Shown: positions 1 to 7,822 of the stretch, one piece after another | Numbering within the stretch: position 1 is the stretch's first letter | Layout of the letters: each line of letters opens with the position of its first letter | The notes under the pieces: model-generated | Database searches by the model: none | What the model saw: only the letters and a program-made list of their open reading frames with translations | What the model was told of the DNA's origin: nothing | Assembly (NCBI RefSeq): GCF_001721045.1 | Contig: NZ_MDER01000070.1 | Location: 62,001 to 126,000 of the forward strand | Source: Paenibacillus nuruki | GTDB taxonomy: Bacteria; Bacillota; Bacilli; Paenibacillales; Paenibacillaceae | Length of the DNA: 64,000 nucleotides | Direction: 5' to 3' | Translations under genes and position numbers: made by a program

Positions 1-2
1 CT

Positions 3-1760
3 TTAGATGATGATGCTACTGACTTGACAGTATCGACAGTAGACGGAGCAGGCAATACGGAAGATGTATCTGACGAAGCGAAATGGACTTCTTCAGCATC
101 TACAGTAGCAACAGTTAAAGCAGGAAGTATTACGCCGGTTGGCACAGGAACAACGACAATCACTGCTAAGTATGGCGATCTATCTGCTACTAAAAAAGTA
201 ACAGTGAACTCACCCTATACAGCATTAAAAATTTCACCAGATGCAGCAGCAAATGTAACGATCGGACAGCCTTATACATTTACAGCAACAGCTACCAAAA
301 CAGATGGTAGTTCAGAAGATGTCACTTCTTCAGTAACATGGTCTACATACAGTGCAGCAGTAGCCACTGTATCTCTGGGTACGGTAAAAGGAATCAAACA
401 AGGAACAACAACAGTAACTGCTAGATATGCAGGATTGGCAGATACACAAACGATCTATGTACGTTCTTCTTTCCAAGGATTGTTGCTAACACCTGAAGAA
501 GATCAAGTGATGTTTATCGGTGATACGCCTAAACAAATCAAAGCAGAAGTAGCTGACGCCACTCGCGTAAATACAGATGTAACGAGTGATGTGAAATGGA
601 CTTCATCTAATGCAATCAACGTAACAGCAGATAAAGGTTTGCTTACTCCGTGGGTAGAAGGTACTTCTACGATCAAAGCAGAGTATGAAGATTATACAAA
701 GAGCTTCAAAGTTACAGTCTACAAAACTATGAAAAAAGTAGAATCTAGTGTAGATTCAATCGATTTGGTTACAGGAGATAGTGCTACACTTCCTAAAGTA
801 ACAGGTACAGCAGTAGATGGAACAACAGTAGACTTATCTAAGCTTGTAGAATGGAGTGCAGGTGACGGAAGTGTTGCTTCAGTTACAAGTACTAAAGTAG
901 AAGCTGAAAGCGAAGGTAAGGTCAATCTAGTGGGTACGATCGGTGACCTTAAAGTAACTGTACCGGTATCGGTTCAGACGAAATTGCTTGTATTAACACC
1001 AGATGTAACGACTTTAAGTATTGTTGTTGGTGAATCTTCAAGCTTGCCTAAAGTAGAAGCAATGACAGTAGAAGGTTCTACGATTGATGTAAGTAAAGAT
1101 ATCGACTGGACTTCTTCTTCTGAAAGCTTATTGTTAACAGGTTCTACAGCAAAAGCATTGCTAAATGGTAAAGCTACGCTTAAAGGAACTTACCTTAACA
1201 AAATCGTTAAAGTTTCAGTAACGATGGAACCTAAAATTAAATCAATCACAGTTACGCCAGAAGTGGTTGAATTGAATATCAAAAAGAGCAAATCTATTAA
1301 AGCGGTAGGAACATATGCGGCAACAGGTAAATCTGTAAACCTATCTACCAAAATGAATTGGGTGTCTTCTAATCCTTCTGTAGCGACAGTTAAAGGATCA
1401 AGCATCAAAGCCGTGAATCTAGGAACAGCAACGTTGACAGGATCATACCAGGGCTTAACATCGACAGTTAAAGTCAATGTAACAGCGAAGTTGAAAAAAT
1501 TAACGTTTTCTGAGAAAGCTTTGAAATTGACTGTTGGCGATGCTAAATCGGTTCAGGTCGTGGCTGAATATGATACAGGTCTGAAAGTGGATGTAACGAA
1601 AGAAGCATCATGGACAAGTACCAAAGCCAATATCGCTACAGTTACTGAAGGTAAAATTACAGCACTTGCTAAAGGGACAACAACAATTAAAGTAGAATAC
1701 GGCGATAAAAAAGTGTCGACTACTGTGAACGTAAAAGAAGTTGTTCCTGCTAAACAATAA
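3..1760 (+). CDS. Ig-like (Big_2) repeat surface protein, 5' end missing
   Basis: The reading frame is open through the left window edge, so only the C-terminal ~585 residues are present. It contains about seven degenerate repeats of 80-90 residues. Each has the bacterial Ig-like group 2 pattern: a W-T/S-S-S core, then VATV, then a G-T-T-I/T-A-Y strand. The composition is rich in Thr, Val, Ser and Lys with almost no Cys. The protein ends in VPAKQ with no LPXTG motif and no S-layer homology domain in the visible part, so any anchor must lie upstream. Such arrays act as extracellular stalks or adhesion modules. A terminator follows directly. The domain type is confident; the role is inferred. 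Confidence 0.85.
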   Translation, partial: LDDDATDLTVSTVDGAGNTEDVSDEAKWTSSASTVATVKAGSITPVGTGTTTITAKYGDLSATKKVTVNSPYTALKISPDAAANVTIGQPYTFTATATKTDGSSEDVTSSVTWSTYSAAVATVSLGTVKGIKQGTTTVTARYAGLADTQTIYVRSSFQGLLLTPEEDQVMFIGDTPKQIKAEVADATRVNTDVTSDVKWTSSNAINVTADKGLLTPWVEGTSTIKAEYEDYTKSFKVTVYKTMKKVESSVDSIDLVTGDSATLPKVTGTAVDGTTVDLSKLVEWSAGDGSVASVTSTKVEAESEGKVNLVGTIGDLKVTVPVSVQTKLLVLTPDVTTLSIVVGESSSLPKVEAMTVEGSTIDVSKDIDWTSSSESLLLTGSTAKALLNGKATLKGTYLNKIVKVSVTMEPKIKSITVTPEVVELNIKKSKSIKAVGTYAATGKSVNLSTKMNWVSSNPSVATVKGSSIKAVNLGTATLTGSYQGLTSTVKVNVTAKLKKLTFSEKALKLTVGDAKSVQVVAEYDTGLKVDVTKEASWTSTKANIATVTEGKITALAKGTTTIKVEYGDKKVSTTVNVKEVVPAKQ

Positions 1761-1800
1761 TAATCAATGTATTCACTTGATGTGATCTAGCTAATAGGAA

Positions 1801-1830
1801 GACTCTACCTCATGAGGTAGAGTCTTTTTG
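1801..1830 (+). terminator. Rho-independent terminator after the Ig-repeat gene
   Basis: A perfect palindrome (GACTCTACCTC/GAGGTAGAGTC) is followed by five T. Confidence 0.9.
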
Positions 1831-1870
1831 TTAACTAAACTTGCCAAAAGGCAGTACTTCATTTAAAATA

Positions 1871-1884
1871 AGAACAAAAGTTCG
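1871..1884 (+). promoter_or_regulatory. SOS (LexA/DinR)-like box upstream of the 88-aa gene
   Basis: AGAACAAAAGTTCG has a perfect GAAC-N4-GTTC core. On the reverse strand it starts with the full CGAAC half-site of the Gram-positive LexA box. It sits just upstream of a -10-like TATGAT at 1887-1892 and about 50 bp before the start codon at 1934, where a repressor would block RNA polymerase. The inner four bases do not fit the refined RNRY preference, so this is a candidate. Confidence 0.55.
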
Positions 1885-1933
1885 TATATGATTACATGTC
1901 TATTGGATTTGTGATCAGAAGGAGAGATACATC

Positions 1934-2200
1934 ATGTTAGAAGATAATGAACGTAAGTTGTTGCGTATTTTGTATAACTTTTTTTCGTTGTACCGTCGTA
2001 TGCCAGAATGGAGAGAATTATCTTTCAAAACAGGCAAGACGACTCAAGAGTTGAGTCAGATTTTATTATCACTCGAACATAAACAATACATATACTGGGA
2101 TAACAAACTTGAAGTGAATAGTGTTGTTATGATTCAGGGTTGGGAGCGCAAAGAAAAGACTGTACTTCCTCTTCCAGAATCGTATTGGACACAGTATTAG
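1934..2200 (+). CDS. Small winged-HTH protein resembling the LexA DNA-binding domain
   Basis: This is an 88-residue protein with a good ribosome-binding site (AAGGAGAG, 7 nt before ATG). Residues ~6-60 follow the LexA N-terminal layout: an R-x-L-L-x-I-L helix, an R-M-P-E-W-R-E-L segment where LexA has Y-P-P-S-V-R-E-I, a recognition-helix region, then L-x-x-L-E-x-K-x-x-I and a short wing. There is no room for the S24 autoprotease domain. A GAAC-N4-GTTC box precedes the gene. It could be a non-cleavable LexA-like regulator or an unrelated wHTH protein. The resemblance is by eye only, and the function is not known to me. Confidence 0.7.
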   Translation: MLEDNERKLLRILYNFFSLYRRMPEWRELSFKTGKTTQELSQILLSLEHKQYIYWDNKLEVNSVVMIQGWERKEKTVLPLPESYWTQY

Positions 2201-2293
2201 AAGATTACATATCGAGCGCATACACGAACCCAAGCAAGTGATTGACAACGTTATAAATTCTTGATATTATATGGAAGTTGTCATACTTATTTT

Positions 2294-2365
2294 GACCTGT
2301 TAGCTCAGCGGGAGAGCACTATCTTGACAGGGTAGGGGTCAGTGGTTCGATCCCACTACAGGTCA
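2294..2365 (+). tRNA. tRNA-Val (anticodon GAC)
   Basis: The 72-nt cloverleaf has a 7-bp acceptor stem (GACCTGT/ACAGGTC), D-arm GCTC/GAGC, anticodon stem CTATC/GGTAG with loop TTGACAG (anticodon GAC, reading GUC/GUU), and T-arm AGTGG/CCACT with loop TTCGATC. The discriminator base is A and CCA is not encoded. It stands alone, outside any rRNA operon, with its own terminator. Confidence 0.95.
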
Positions 2366-2372
2366 TAACCGA

Positions 2373-2400
2373 AAGTCCTTGTCTATCAAGGGCTTTTTTT
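2373..2400 (+). terminator. Terminator after tRNA-Val
   Basis: AAGTCCTTG pairs with CAAGGGCTT around a short loop and is followed by a T run. It also lies just beyond the convergent aldo/keto reductase stop codon. Confidence 0.85.
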
Positions 2401-2405
2401 GTTTT

Positions 2406-3389
2406 TTATTCAGCAGACCAATCTGGAATTTGGCTTTCTACGTTACGACCACCAGATGCTATACCTTTAGGTGAAATTTCATTAATACTTTCAAGTTCAT
2501 TTTTGCTTAATTCGATATGAACAGAACCAACATTTTCTTCTAAATATTTTACTCTTTTTGTACCAGGTATAGGCGTAACACCTTGTGCGATCATCCAAGC
2601 TAATGCTAGTTGTGAAGTAGATACATTTTTTTGTTGAGCGAGTGCTTCAATATGTTTTACTAGATCAACATTTCGTTGAAAATTATCTCCAATGAAACGG
2701 GGAAGGTTGCGACGAGCATCATCCTCTGCTAGATCTTCATAACGTTTAATCTGACCAGTAAGAAAACCACGTCCTAAAGGGCTGTAAGCAACAAACTCGA
2801 TTCCTAATTCTTTACATAGTGGAAATAAATCATCTTCGGCTTCACGACTCCATAGTGAATACTCAGTCTGTAAAGCAGTAATAGGATGGACGTTATGAGC
2901 ACGTTTAATTTGATTGACAGAAGCTTCAGATAGACCCAAACAACGTACTTTACCTTCTTCTACTAACTTTGCCATAGCTCCAACAGTTTCTTCTATGGGA
3001 ATGTTAGGGTCAACACGATGTTGGTAATAAAGGTCAATATGATCGGTTCCTAGACGTCTAAGGCTCGATTCACAAGAAGATTTTACATAGTCTGGATGTC
3101 CGTTAACCCCTAAAAATGAGCCATGTTCTCCGCGCATTGAGCCGAACTTAGTGGCTAATACAATTTCAGAACGTCTTCCCTTGAATGCTTGTCCAATCAG
3201 TTCTTCATTAGCTCCGACTCCATAGGTATCTGCTGTATCTAAAAAATTAATACCTAATTCAACAGCTCGATGTAAAGTACGAATCGATTCTGCATCATCT
3301 CGTCCACTATAATATTCTGACATTCCCATACAACCTAGTCCTAATACAGATATTTCAATATTACTCTGTCCTAATGTTTTGGTGTTCAT
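2406..3389 (-). CDS. Aldo/keto reductase
   Basis: This is a 327-residue NAD(P)H-dependent oxidoreductase of the aldo/keto reductase superfamily. The TIM-barrel landmarks are present: G-L-G-C-M-G-M near residue 17, the catalytic Asp and Tyr in FLDTADTYG (~50-58), the Lys in LATKFG, and the active-site His in YYQHRVD. The C-terminal cofactor motif IPGTKR is also intact, and length is normal. The start codon overlaps the end of the MerR gene by 29 bp, so the two are probably one transcript. By context it likely reduces a toxic aldehyde or quinone sensed by the neighbouring regulator; the substrate is not deducible. Confidence 0.93.
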   Translation of the reverse strand: MNTKTLGQSNIEISVLGLGCMGMSEYYSGRDDAESIRTLHRAVELGINFLDTADTYGVGANEELIGQAFKGRRSEIVLATKFGSMRGEHGSFLGVNGHPDYVKSSCESSLRRLGTDHIDLYYQHRVDPNIPIEETVGAMAKLVEEGKVRCLGLSEASVNQIKRAHNVHPITALQTEYSLWSREAEDDLFPLCKELGIEFVAYSPLGRGFLTGQIKRYEDLAEDDARRNLPRFIGDNFQRNVDLVKHIEALAQQKNVSTSQLALAWMIAQGVTPIPGTKRVKYLEENVGSVHIELSKNELESINEISPKGIASGGRNVESQIPDWSAE

Positions 3390-3774
3390 TCAATTTCACT
3401 CCTCGAGTAGTTTCAATTAATGTTTTGAAATTACCTATTTTATAACTTAATAAATCATAGGTAGATTGTATACTTTTTAATTCGTTTTCTACTTCTTTTT
3501 GTTGATATTGAAGAATGTTATAACATTCTTCATATTGTCCGGCATCAGAATAACTGAGATATTGTTTGATGTCTTGAAGAGTCATACTTGTTTTTTTTAA
3601 TTTCACAATAAATAGAAGACGATCTAAATCTCTTTGTTTGTATATGCGATGTCCATTCATTTTTTTATTAGGTACAGGCATCAACTCTAACTTCTCGTAA
3701 AATCGAATAGTCTCAGTTTTAAGCCCTGTTTTTTCGCCTAATTCACCTATACAATAAACTATTTCTGTATTCAT
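3361..3774 (-). CDS. MerR-family transcriptional regulator
   Basis: This is a 137-residue one-component activator. The N-terminal winged helix ([20 protein letters not shown]) is classic MerR, followed by the wing (GHRIY) and a long dimerisation coiled coil (~80-125). Cysteines lie at about positions 8 and 60. The C-terminal tail lacks a metal-binding Cys cluster, which argues for an organic or electrophile signal, as in the AdhR/NmlR group, rather than a metal. It is the first gene of the operon with the aldo/keto reductase. Its promoter at 3838-3868 has the 19-bp spacer and dyad that MerR proteins untwist, so autoregulation is likely. Confidence 0.93.
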   Translation of the reverse strand: MNTEIVYCIGELGEKTGLKTETIRFYEKLELMPVPNKKMNGHRIYKQRDLDRLLFIVKLKKTSMTLQDIKQYLSYSDAGQYEECYNILQYQQKEVENELKSIQSTYDLLSYKIGNFKTLIETTRGVKLNEHQNIRTE

Positions 3775-3837
3775 ATTTTGATTCCCTACTTTCTAGAAAG
3801 GGTGAAAGTTAATGAATCCCGCGCTTAGGATGTCCTC

Positions 3838-3868
3838 ATTCTACTACTTGAAGTGCACATCAAGTCAA
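3838..3868 (-). promoter_or_regulatory. MerR-type promoter/operator with 19-bp spacer
   Basis: Reading the minus strand, -35 TTGACT (3863-3868) and -10 TAGAAT (3838-3843) are separated by exactly 19 bp. The spacer carries the dyad ACTTGA-N8-TCAAGT (3846-3865). Long spacers with a centred dyad are the hallmark of MerR-controlled promoters. The site lies about 65 bp upstream of the regulator start. Confidence 0.85.
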
Positions 3869-4116
3869 CAAAGAATATTTGAAGATATATTTAAACTATT
3901 TACGTGATAACATTTTACTTATTTTCTAGAACAATATCATTTTATGTATTAAAATAGATATATTTAAAAATAAGTGTTAGTAAAAATCTTGATATTTAAG
4001 GCTTTTTTTGTTATTTTAAAACTTTATTAAGTACTAAATAAATAACTACAAATCATAATGATTGAAAATAGTGATTATGCATTAAAAGTAGTTTTCAATA
4101 AAAGGAGCGACATCAT

Positions 4117-4425
4117 ATGATTCAGCGTTACCGTATTACAAGAGAGATGCAACAACTCGAAGGTGAAGTAGATCCGATTACTTTGGAAGAGTGCAAGACT
4201 TATTTTGCACTACAACCGGATTTTACGTATACTCCTGTGTTCACAGTCAAAGGAGAAGCGACGATGTCGATAGACGGAGACTTCTTTTTGTGGGATATTG
4301 GTACAGCTTCGATTCCTTTCCGTCATTATGAAGGCGATCTTTACGTCTCAGGCACGAATGAAGCTGTGATCCCGAAAATGATCGAAGTGGCTAGTGCATT
4401 ACGAGCAGATATAGCAGAAGGTTAA
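4117..4425 (+). CDS. Hypothetical protein (102 aa)
   Basis: A strong ribosome-binding site (AAGGAG) lies 9 nt before ATG, and a clean terminator follows the stop, so the gene looks real and monocistronic. The product is acidic and soluble with no signal peptide or membrane segment. The middle (TPVFTVKGEATMSIDGDFFLWDIG is split here as TPVFTVKG, then SIDGDFFLWDIG) looks like alternating beta strands, and the end (PKMIEVASALRADI) is helical. I do not recognise a family. It shares no obvious operon with its neighbours. Confidence 0.7.
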   Translation: MIQRYRITREMQQLEGEVDPITLEECKTYFALQPDFTYTPVFTVKGEATMSIDGDFFLWDIGTASIPFRHYEGDLYVSGTNEAVIPKMIEVASALRADIAEG

Positions 4426-4437
4426 TGTATTCAACAG

Positions 4438-4468
4438 AAAGTTCCAATATTATTTTGGAACTTTTTTT
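4438..4468 (+). terminator. Terminator after the 102-aa gene
   Basis: AAGTTCCAA pairs with TTGGAACTT around a 7-nt loop, followed by a T run. Confidence 0.9.
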
Positions 4469-4653
4469 GTTACCGAAAAATTCGTTAAACAAGCGATTGG
4501 AACGAATTGATAACGATTACAATCAATTTATGTATCGAAAGAGTTGCCAAGTATTTCCAATAATTTAATCAAAATGTGTTTTAAACGTCTGTAATCGGGG
4601 TCATATTAAATAAGCGTATCATTCGAGAACGTATTAATTGATGTGGAGGAATA

Positions 4654-4824
4654 ATGATGAACTTAGAATCTATGGCAACAACACCTTTAATGGAAACAAA
4701 AGATACCGAAAATAGTTTTGTCGATCAAGTACATGCTATTTTGAAAAACCGTCAGAATTCCGACTTAGCCGTTAGAGGTAAAATTAGTGAATTGATAAGC
4801 AGATATACATCCACTACTAACTAA
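4654..4824 (+). CDS. Small hypothetical protein (56 aa)
   Basis: A short frame with two adjacent ATG codons (4654 and 4657) is preceded by GGAGGA at a good distance and followed by a strong terminator. The sequence begins MMNLESMATT, contains a predicted amphipathic helix (FVDQVHAILKNRQNSDLAVR) and ends YTSTTN. There is no transmembrane segment or Cys. A ribosome-binding site, a sensible composition and a dedicated terminator together support expression. I do not recognise the family. Upstream is a cre-like sequence at 4507-4522 with one mismatch. Confidence 0.6.
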   Translation: MMNLESMATTPLMETKDTENSFVDQVHAILKNRQNSDLAVRGKISELISRYTSTTN

Positions 4825-4876
4825 ACTTCATACTATACGACTTAATTATAACTATAAAATCGTACCCTATATAAAG

Positions 4877-4908
4877 ACAGGCTGAACTTCACTGTTCGCC
4901 TGTTTTTT
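4877..4908 (+). terminator. Terminator after the 56-aa gene
   Basis: ACAGGC-T-GAAC pairs with GTTC-GCCTGT, followed by a T run. Confidence 0.9.
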
Positions 4909-4910
4909 CA

Positions 4911-5377
4911 TGTGTACAGATATATTACACAATGATTCACTTGTGTATATTAGTAAATTACATACCTTATTTCTTCATCTCATACCAGATGAATTTGATC
5001 ATAAGCAGACAATAGATCAGTACACTCTTTTACATTAGGTGTTTACATGATAAGAATGATCTTTTCAAATACGACAATGTCTTATCTAGAAAAAGATGAA
5101 AAAAAAACCTTGATATCTCTGGATACTCCAACAAAATAACAGATAATATCCACATAATCGAAGAAAAAAAGGTTTTAAATTTTGGCTTGTTGTAAATATA
5201 TTTGTTAATAACTGTGCTTCATTTGATTTGAATTGTAATTTAAAGGTTAAATCTTTGTATAGATTACATTTATTTGGATACGATGGTAGCTTAGTACATT
5301 TATTTTAAAGGTATCCACCTTGTCGAATAAACGATTTACTAGCCCAATCAATTCAACAAGAAAAGGGGTAGAATCTT
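4911..5377. other. AT-rich intergenic region, no gene seen
   Basis: This 467-bp stretch is strongly AT-rich and has no convincing gene. Around 5104-5178 there are loosely matched arms (AAAACCTT and AAGGTTTT, plus GGATA and TATCC) that could form a long imperfect hairpin. The 3' part presumably holds the promoter of the gene at 5378, but no clear -35/-10 pair stands out. Confidence 0.5.
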
Positions 5378-5992
5378 ATGCGTCAACAGCACCGATATGT
5401 CAATATGGATGTGCAGTACAATGACCAGATTCTTGATGTTAGTATTGTTTTTTATATGTATGGTAAGTTATCCAAATCGTATATCCGTTTTCGTTACAAA
5501 AAAGTAGATATCTTTGAGTTATTTGATAGTAAAGAAGAAAATCACCAGCAAGCGGTAAAAACAATCTGTGAATTGATTGATACCATCGGAGTCGAAAAAT
5601 ATAGAAAATTCGATCGTGTTATGGGCGAATTGAAACGTATCTATAGTAGACGTATTATTGTAGACAATAAAGTATATGCTAACTTTTATGAAAGCGAATT
5701 AAGTGTAGGCGAACGTTATATGTATAGTCGCGAAATTATGATGAATGATGGTAATCAATTAGAAGATCATTTGTTAATCGAAGATCGCGAAGATGTAGAA
5801 TCCAAACAGCAAGTTCTGCGTAATTTGCGTCGCAAAGTTAAAAATTATTTTGAGGAAGTTGAAGTGTTGCCACATCCTCAATATTTAAATACAAAATATA
5901 GCTTGGTATATCAAGATATTACAGACTGGATGGAACAAAATATTCCTACTTATTATATCCAGCGTTTTATGAACGCATTGGAAGCTGTATAA
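5378..5992 (+). CDS. Hypothetical protein (204 aa)
   Basis: ATG follows AAAAGGGG at about 10 nt, and a terminator follows the stop. The product is soluble, highly charged and rich in Tyr, Arg, Lys and Glu, with no signal peptide or membrane helix. The N-terminal ~60 residues look like beta strands (YVNMDVQYNDQILDVSIVFY). The middle and end are helical, including an R/K/E-rich segment at ~140-160 (QQVLRNLRRKVKNYFEEVE). I do not recognise a family; it is probably a lineage-restricted cytoplasmic protein. It is transcribed alone. Confidence 0.7.
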   Translation: MRQQHRYVNMDVQYNDQILDVSIVFYMYGKLSKSYIRFRYKKVDIFELFDSKEENHQQAVKTICELIDTIGVEKYRKFDRVMGELKRIYSRRIIVDNKVYANFYESELSVGERYMYSREIMMNDGNQLEDHLLIEDREDVESKQQVLRNLRRKVKNYFEEVEVLPHPQYLNTKYSLVYQDITDWMEQNIPTYYIQRFMNALEAV

Positions 5993-6005
5993 TATTGATG
6001 TGATG

Positions 6006-6031
6006 AGCACCCTGAAATGGGTGCTTTTTAT
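6006..6031 (+). terminator. Terminator after the 204-aa gene
   Basis: AGCACCC/GGGTGCT hairpin with a 6-nt loop and a T run. Confidence 0.88.
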
Positions 6032-6176
6032 ATGCCATTTTAATCTTTAGAACTCCTACTAGTGGTTGAATACATACTCCAAATCATGAAATCACCAAAT
6101 ATCTTTTTGTTCTCTACTCTAGCGCTCGACTTCAATTCCATGCTATGTTATTATAGTGGTTCTGATAACGTGGTAA

Positions 6177-6192
6177 CGAACTAAAGCGTTCG
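6177..6192 (+). promoter_or_regulatory. Inverted repeat upstream of the ABC importer
   Basis: CGAAC-TAAAGC-GTTCG lies 25 bp before the start codon, between the probable promoter and the ribosome-binding site. The 6-nt spacer is wrong for a LexA box (4 nt). It could be an operator or a small 5'-UTR hairpin. Confidence 0.35.
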
Positions 6193-6216
6193 GTAAATTG
6201 TAAGGGGAGCGATCAT

Positions 6217-6996
6217 ATGAAACAGAGAAAAATAGCAGGATTATTATTGATATTTAGTGTGGTTTTATTGGTATTAGCAGGATGTTCTAGTGGAGCTAAC
6301 AAAGATGATAACAAGCTAGTCATCGGAATTGATGATAAATTTGCACCGATGGGATTCCGTGATGAACAAAATAATATTGTTGGATTTGATATTGATTATG
6401 CCAAAGCTGCCGCAGCTAAAATGGGTAAGCAAGTCGAATTTCAACCGATTGATTGGTCTGCCAAAGAATCTGAATTAAATAGTGGTCGAATTGATCTGAT
6501 CTGGAACGGATATACAATCACAGATGAACGCAAGCAAAAAGTACTATTCACCAAACCTTATCTAGCGAATAGTCAAGTAGTTGCTGTGCTTGCTAACTCG
6601 CCAATCACTACATTCAATGATCTAGCTGGTAAAACGGTCGGTCTACAGTCGCTATCTTCTGCTTCAGATGCTTTAGCAGCTAATCCGATCAAAGCACAGC
6701 TGAAAGAAGTAAGTGAGTTCCCGGATAACGTACTGGCGTTAAGTGATTTGAAAAATGGTCGCTTGGATGCTGTCGTTATTGATGAAGTGGTTGCTCGTTA
6801 CTATATGTCCAAAGAACCGAATACGTTTAAATTATTGGATGAATCATTATCGCCTGAAGAATATGGTATTGGTGTGAAGCAAGGTAATGAAGAATTGCTC
6901 AATAGTCTGCAAAAAGCATTAGATGAATTAAATAGCGACGGTACAGCTAGCAAAATTTCAACTACATGGTTTGGTGAAGACAAAGTTCTTAAATAA
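6217..6996 (+). CDS. Amino acid ABC transporter, substrate-binding lipoprotein
   Basis: This is a 259-residue member of solute-binding protein family 3, the extracellular receptor of a polar amino acid importer. The type II signal peptide ends in the lipobox LAGC with the lipidated Cys at residue 23. The mature part shows family landmarks: IGIDDKFAPMGFRD, GFDIDYAKAAA, IDLIWNGYTITDERK and YGIGVKQGNEEL. It heads the cluster with the permease and ATPase. A hairpin terminator between it and the permease should raise receptor yield over the membrane parts. Cystine, glutamine or arginine are all possible ligands. Confidence 0.93.
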   Translation: MKQRKIAGLLLIFSVVLLVLAGCSSGANKDDNKLVIGIDDKFAPMGFRDEQNNIVGFDIDYAKAAAAKMGKQVEFQPIDWSAKESELNSGRIDLIWNGYTITDERKQKVLFTKPYLANSQVVAVLANSPITTFNDLAGKTVGLQSLSSASDALAANPIKAQLKEVSEFPDNVLALSDLKNGRLDAVVIDEVVARYYMSKEPNTFKLLDESLSPEEYGIGVKQGNEELLNSLQKALDELNSDGTASKISTTWFGEDKVLK

Positions 6997-7060
6997 TCAT
7001 CAAGATGATGTATACATGTTTTGCAAAGCGTACAAGAGTACACCCATATAAAAGTCATCA

Positions 7061-7097
7061 GAAAACCGGTTGAGTGATACAATCCGGTTTTCTTTTG
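7061..7097 (+). terminator. Intercistronic terminator/attenuator
   Basis: GAAAACCGG pairs with CCGGTTTTC around a 14-nt loop and is followed by TTTTG. It lies between the binding-protein and permease genes of one transporter and is probably only partly efficient. Confidence 0.75.
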
Positions 7098-7147
7098 TAA
7101 ATAATCAGATGTAAATTAAAAATGTTGAGATGTAGGAGTCGAATACG

Positions 7148-7807
7148 ATGAGTGTAGATTACTTATTACAAATTATAGGACCCATACTAGAGGGAGCCAA
7201 AAATACAATTCTTCTGTTTTTGATTGCAATTGTGTTATCTATTCCTTTAGGATTTGGAATTACATTGTTAGCCAATAGCAGTATCAAATTGTTATCGTGG
7301 TTAGCGCATACGTTTATTTATATTACTCGTGGAACCCCATTACTGTTACAATTACTCTTTTTCTGCTTTGGATTACCGATGTTGCCGATTATAGGTGATT
7401 ATCTGGTGTTTGATCGTTTTGTAGCGGCAGGGCTTGCATTTATACTGAATTATGCAGCTTATTTCGCAGAGATCTTCAGAGGTGGATTATTGTCGATTGA
7501 TAAAGGGCAACATGAAGCGGCGCAAGTACTGGGACTCAGCAAATGGCAAACGATGACCAAAGTGATTGTTCCACAGATGATTCGAGTGGCGTTACCTTCA
7601 CTTGCTAATGAGTCGATTACACTGGTCAAAGATACCGCCTTACTCTATGCTGTAGCGGTACCAGAACTGCTTCACTTTGCACAAACAGCAGTCAATCGTG
7701 ATTTTACGATCACTCCATTTGTACTAGCAGGTATTATTTATCTATTAATGACTTTAGTATTGACGTTGCTATTCAAAGGATTAGAACGTCGATTTAAATT
7801 TGAATAA
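7148..7807 (+). CDS. Amino acid ABC transporter, permease
   Basis: This 219-residue inner-membrane subunit belongs to the HisM/GlnP-type permease family, with about five transmembrane helices. It carries the family signature ITRGTPLLLQLLFF and the cytoplasmic EAA loop (EAAQVLGLSKWQTMTKVIVPQ shortened: EAAQVLGLS through IVPQ) that docks on the ATPase. Only one permease gene is present, so the channel is likely a homodimer. AGGAG lies 9 nt before ATG. The ATPase follows after 15 bp. Length is typical. Confidence 0.94.
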   Translation: MSVDYLLQIIGPILEGAKNTILLFLIAIVLSIPLGFGITLLANSSIKLLSWLAHTFIYITRGTPLLLQLLFFCFGLPMLPIIGDYLVFDRFVAAGLAFILNYAAYFAEIFRGGLLSIDKGQHEAAQVLGLSKWQTMTKVIVPQMIRVALPSLANESITLVKDTALLYAVAVPELLHFAQTAVNRDFTITPFVLAGIIYLLMTLVLTLLFKGLERRFKFE

Positions 7808-7822
7808 AAGGAATGTCTATCT

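Noticed and set aside
5047-5139. A 30-codon frame starting ATGATAAGAATG
   Set aside because: AGGTG upstream is weak, no terminator follows, the composition is unremarkable and the surrounding sequence is AT-rich noise.
6177-6192. LexA box upstream of the solute-binding protein gene
   Set aside because: The CGAAC/GTTCG arms are separated by 6 rather than 4 bases, which LexA does not tolerate.
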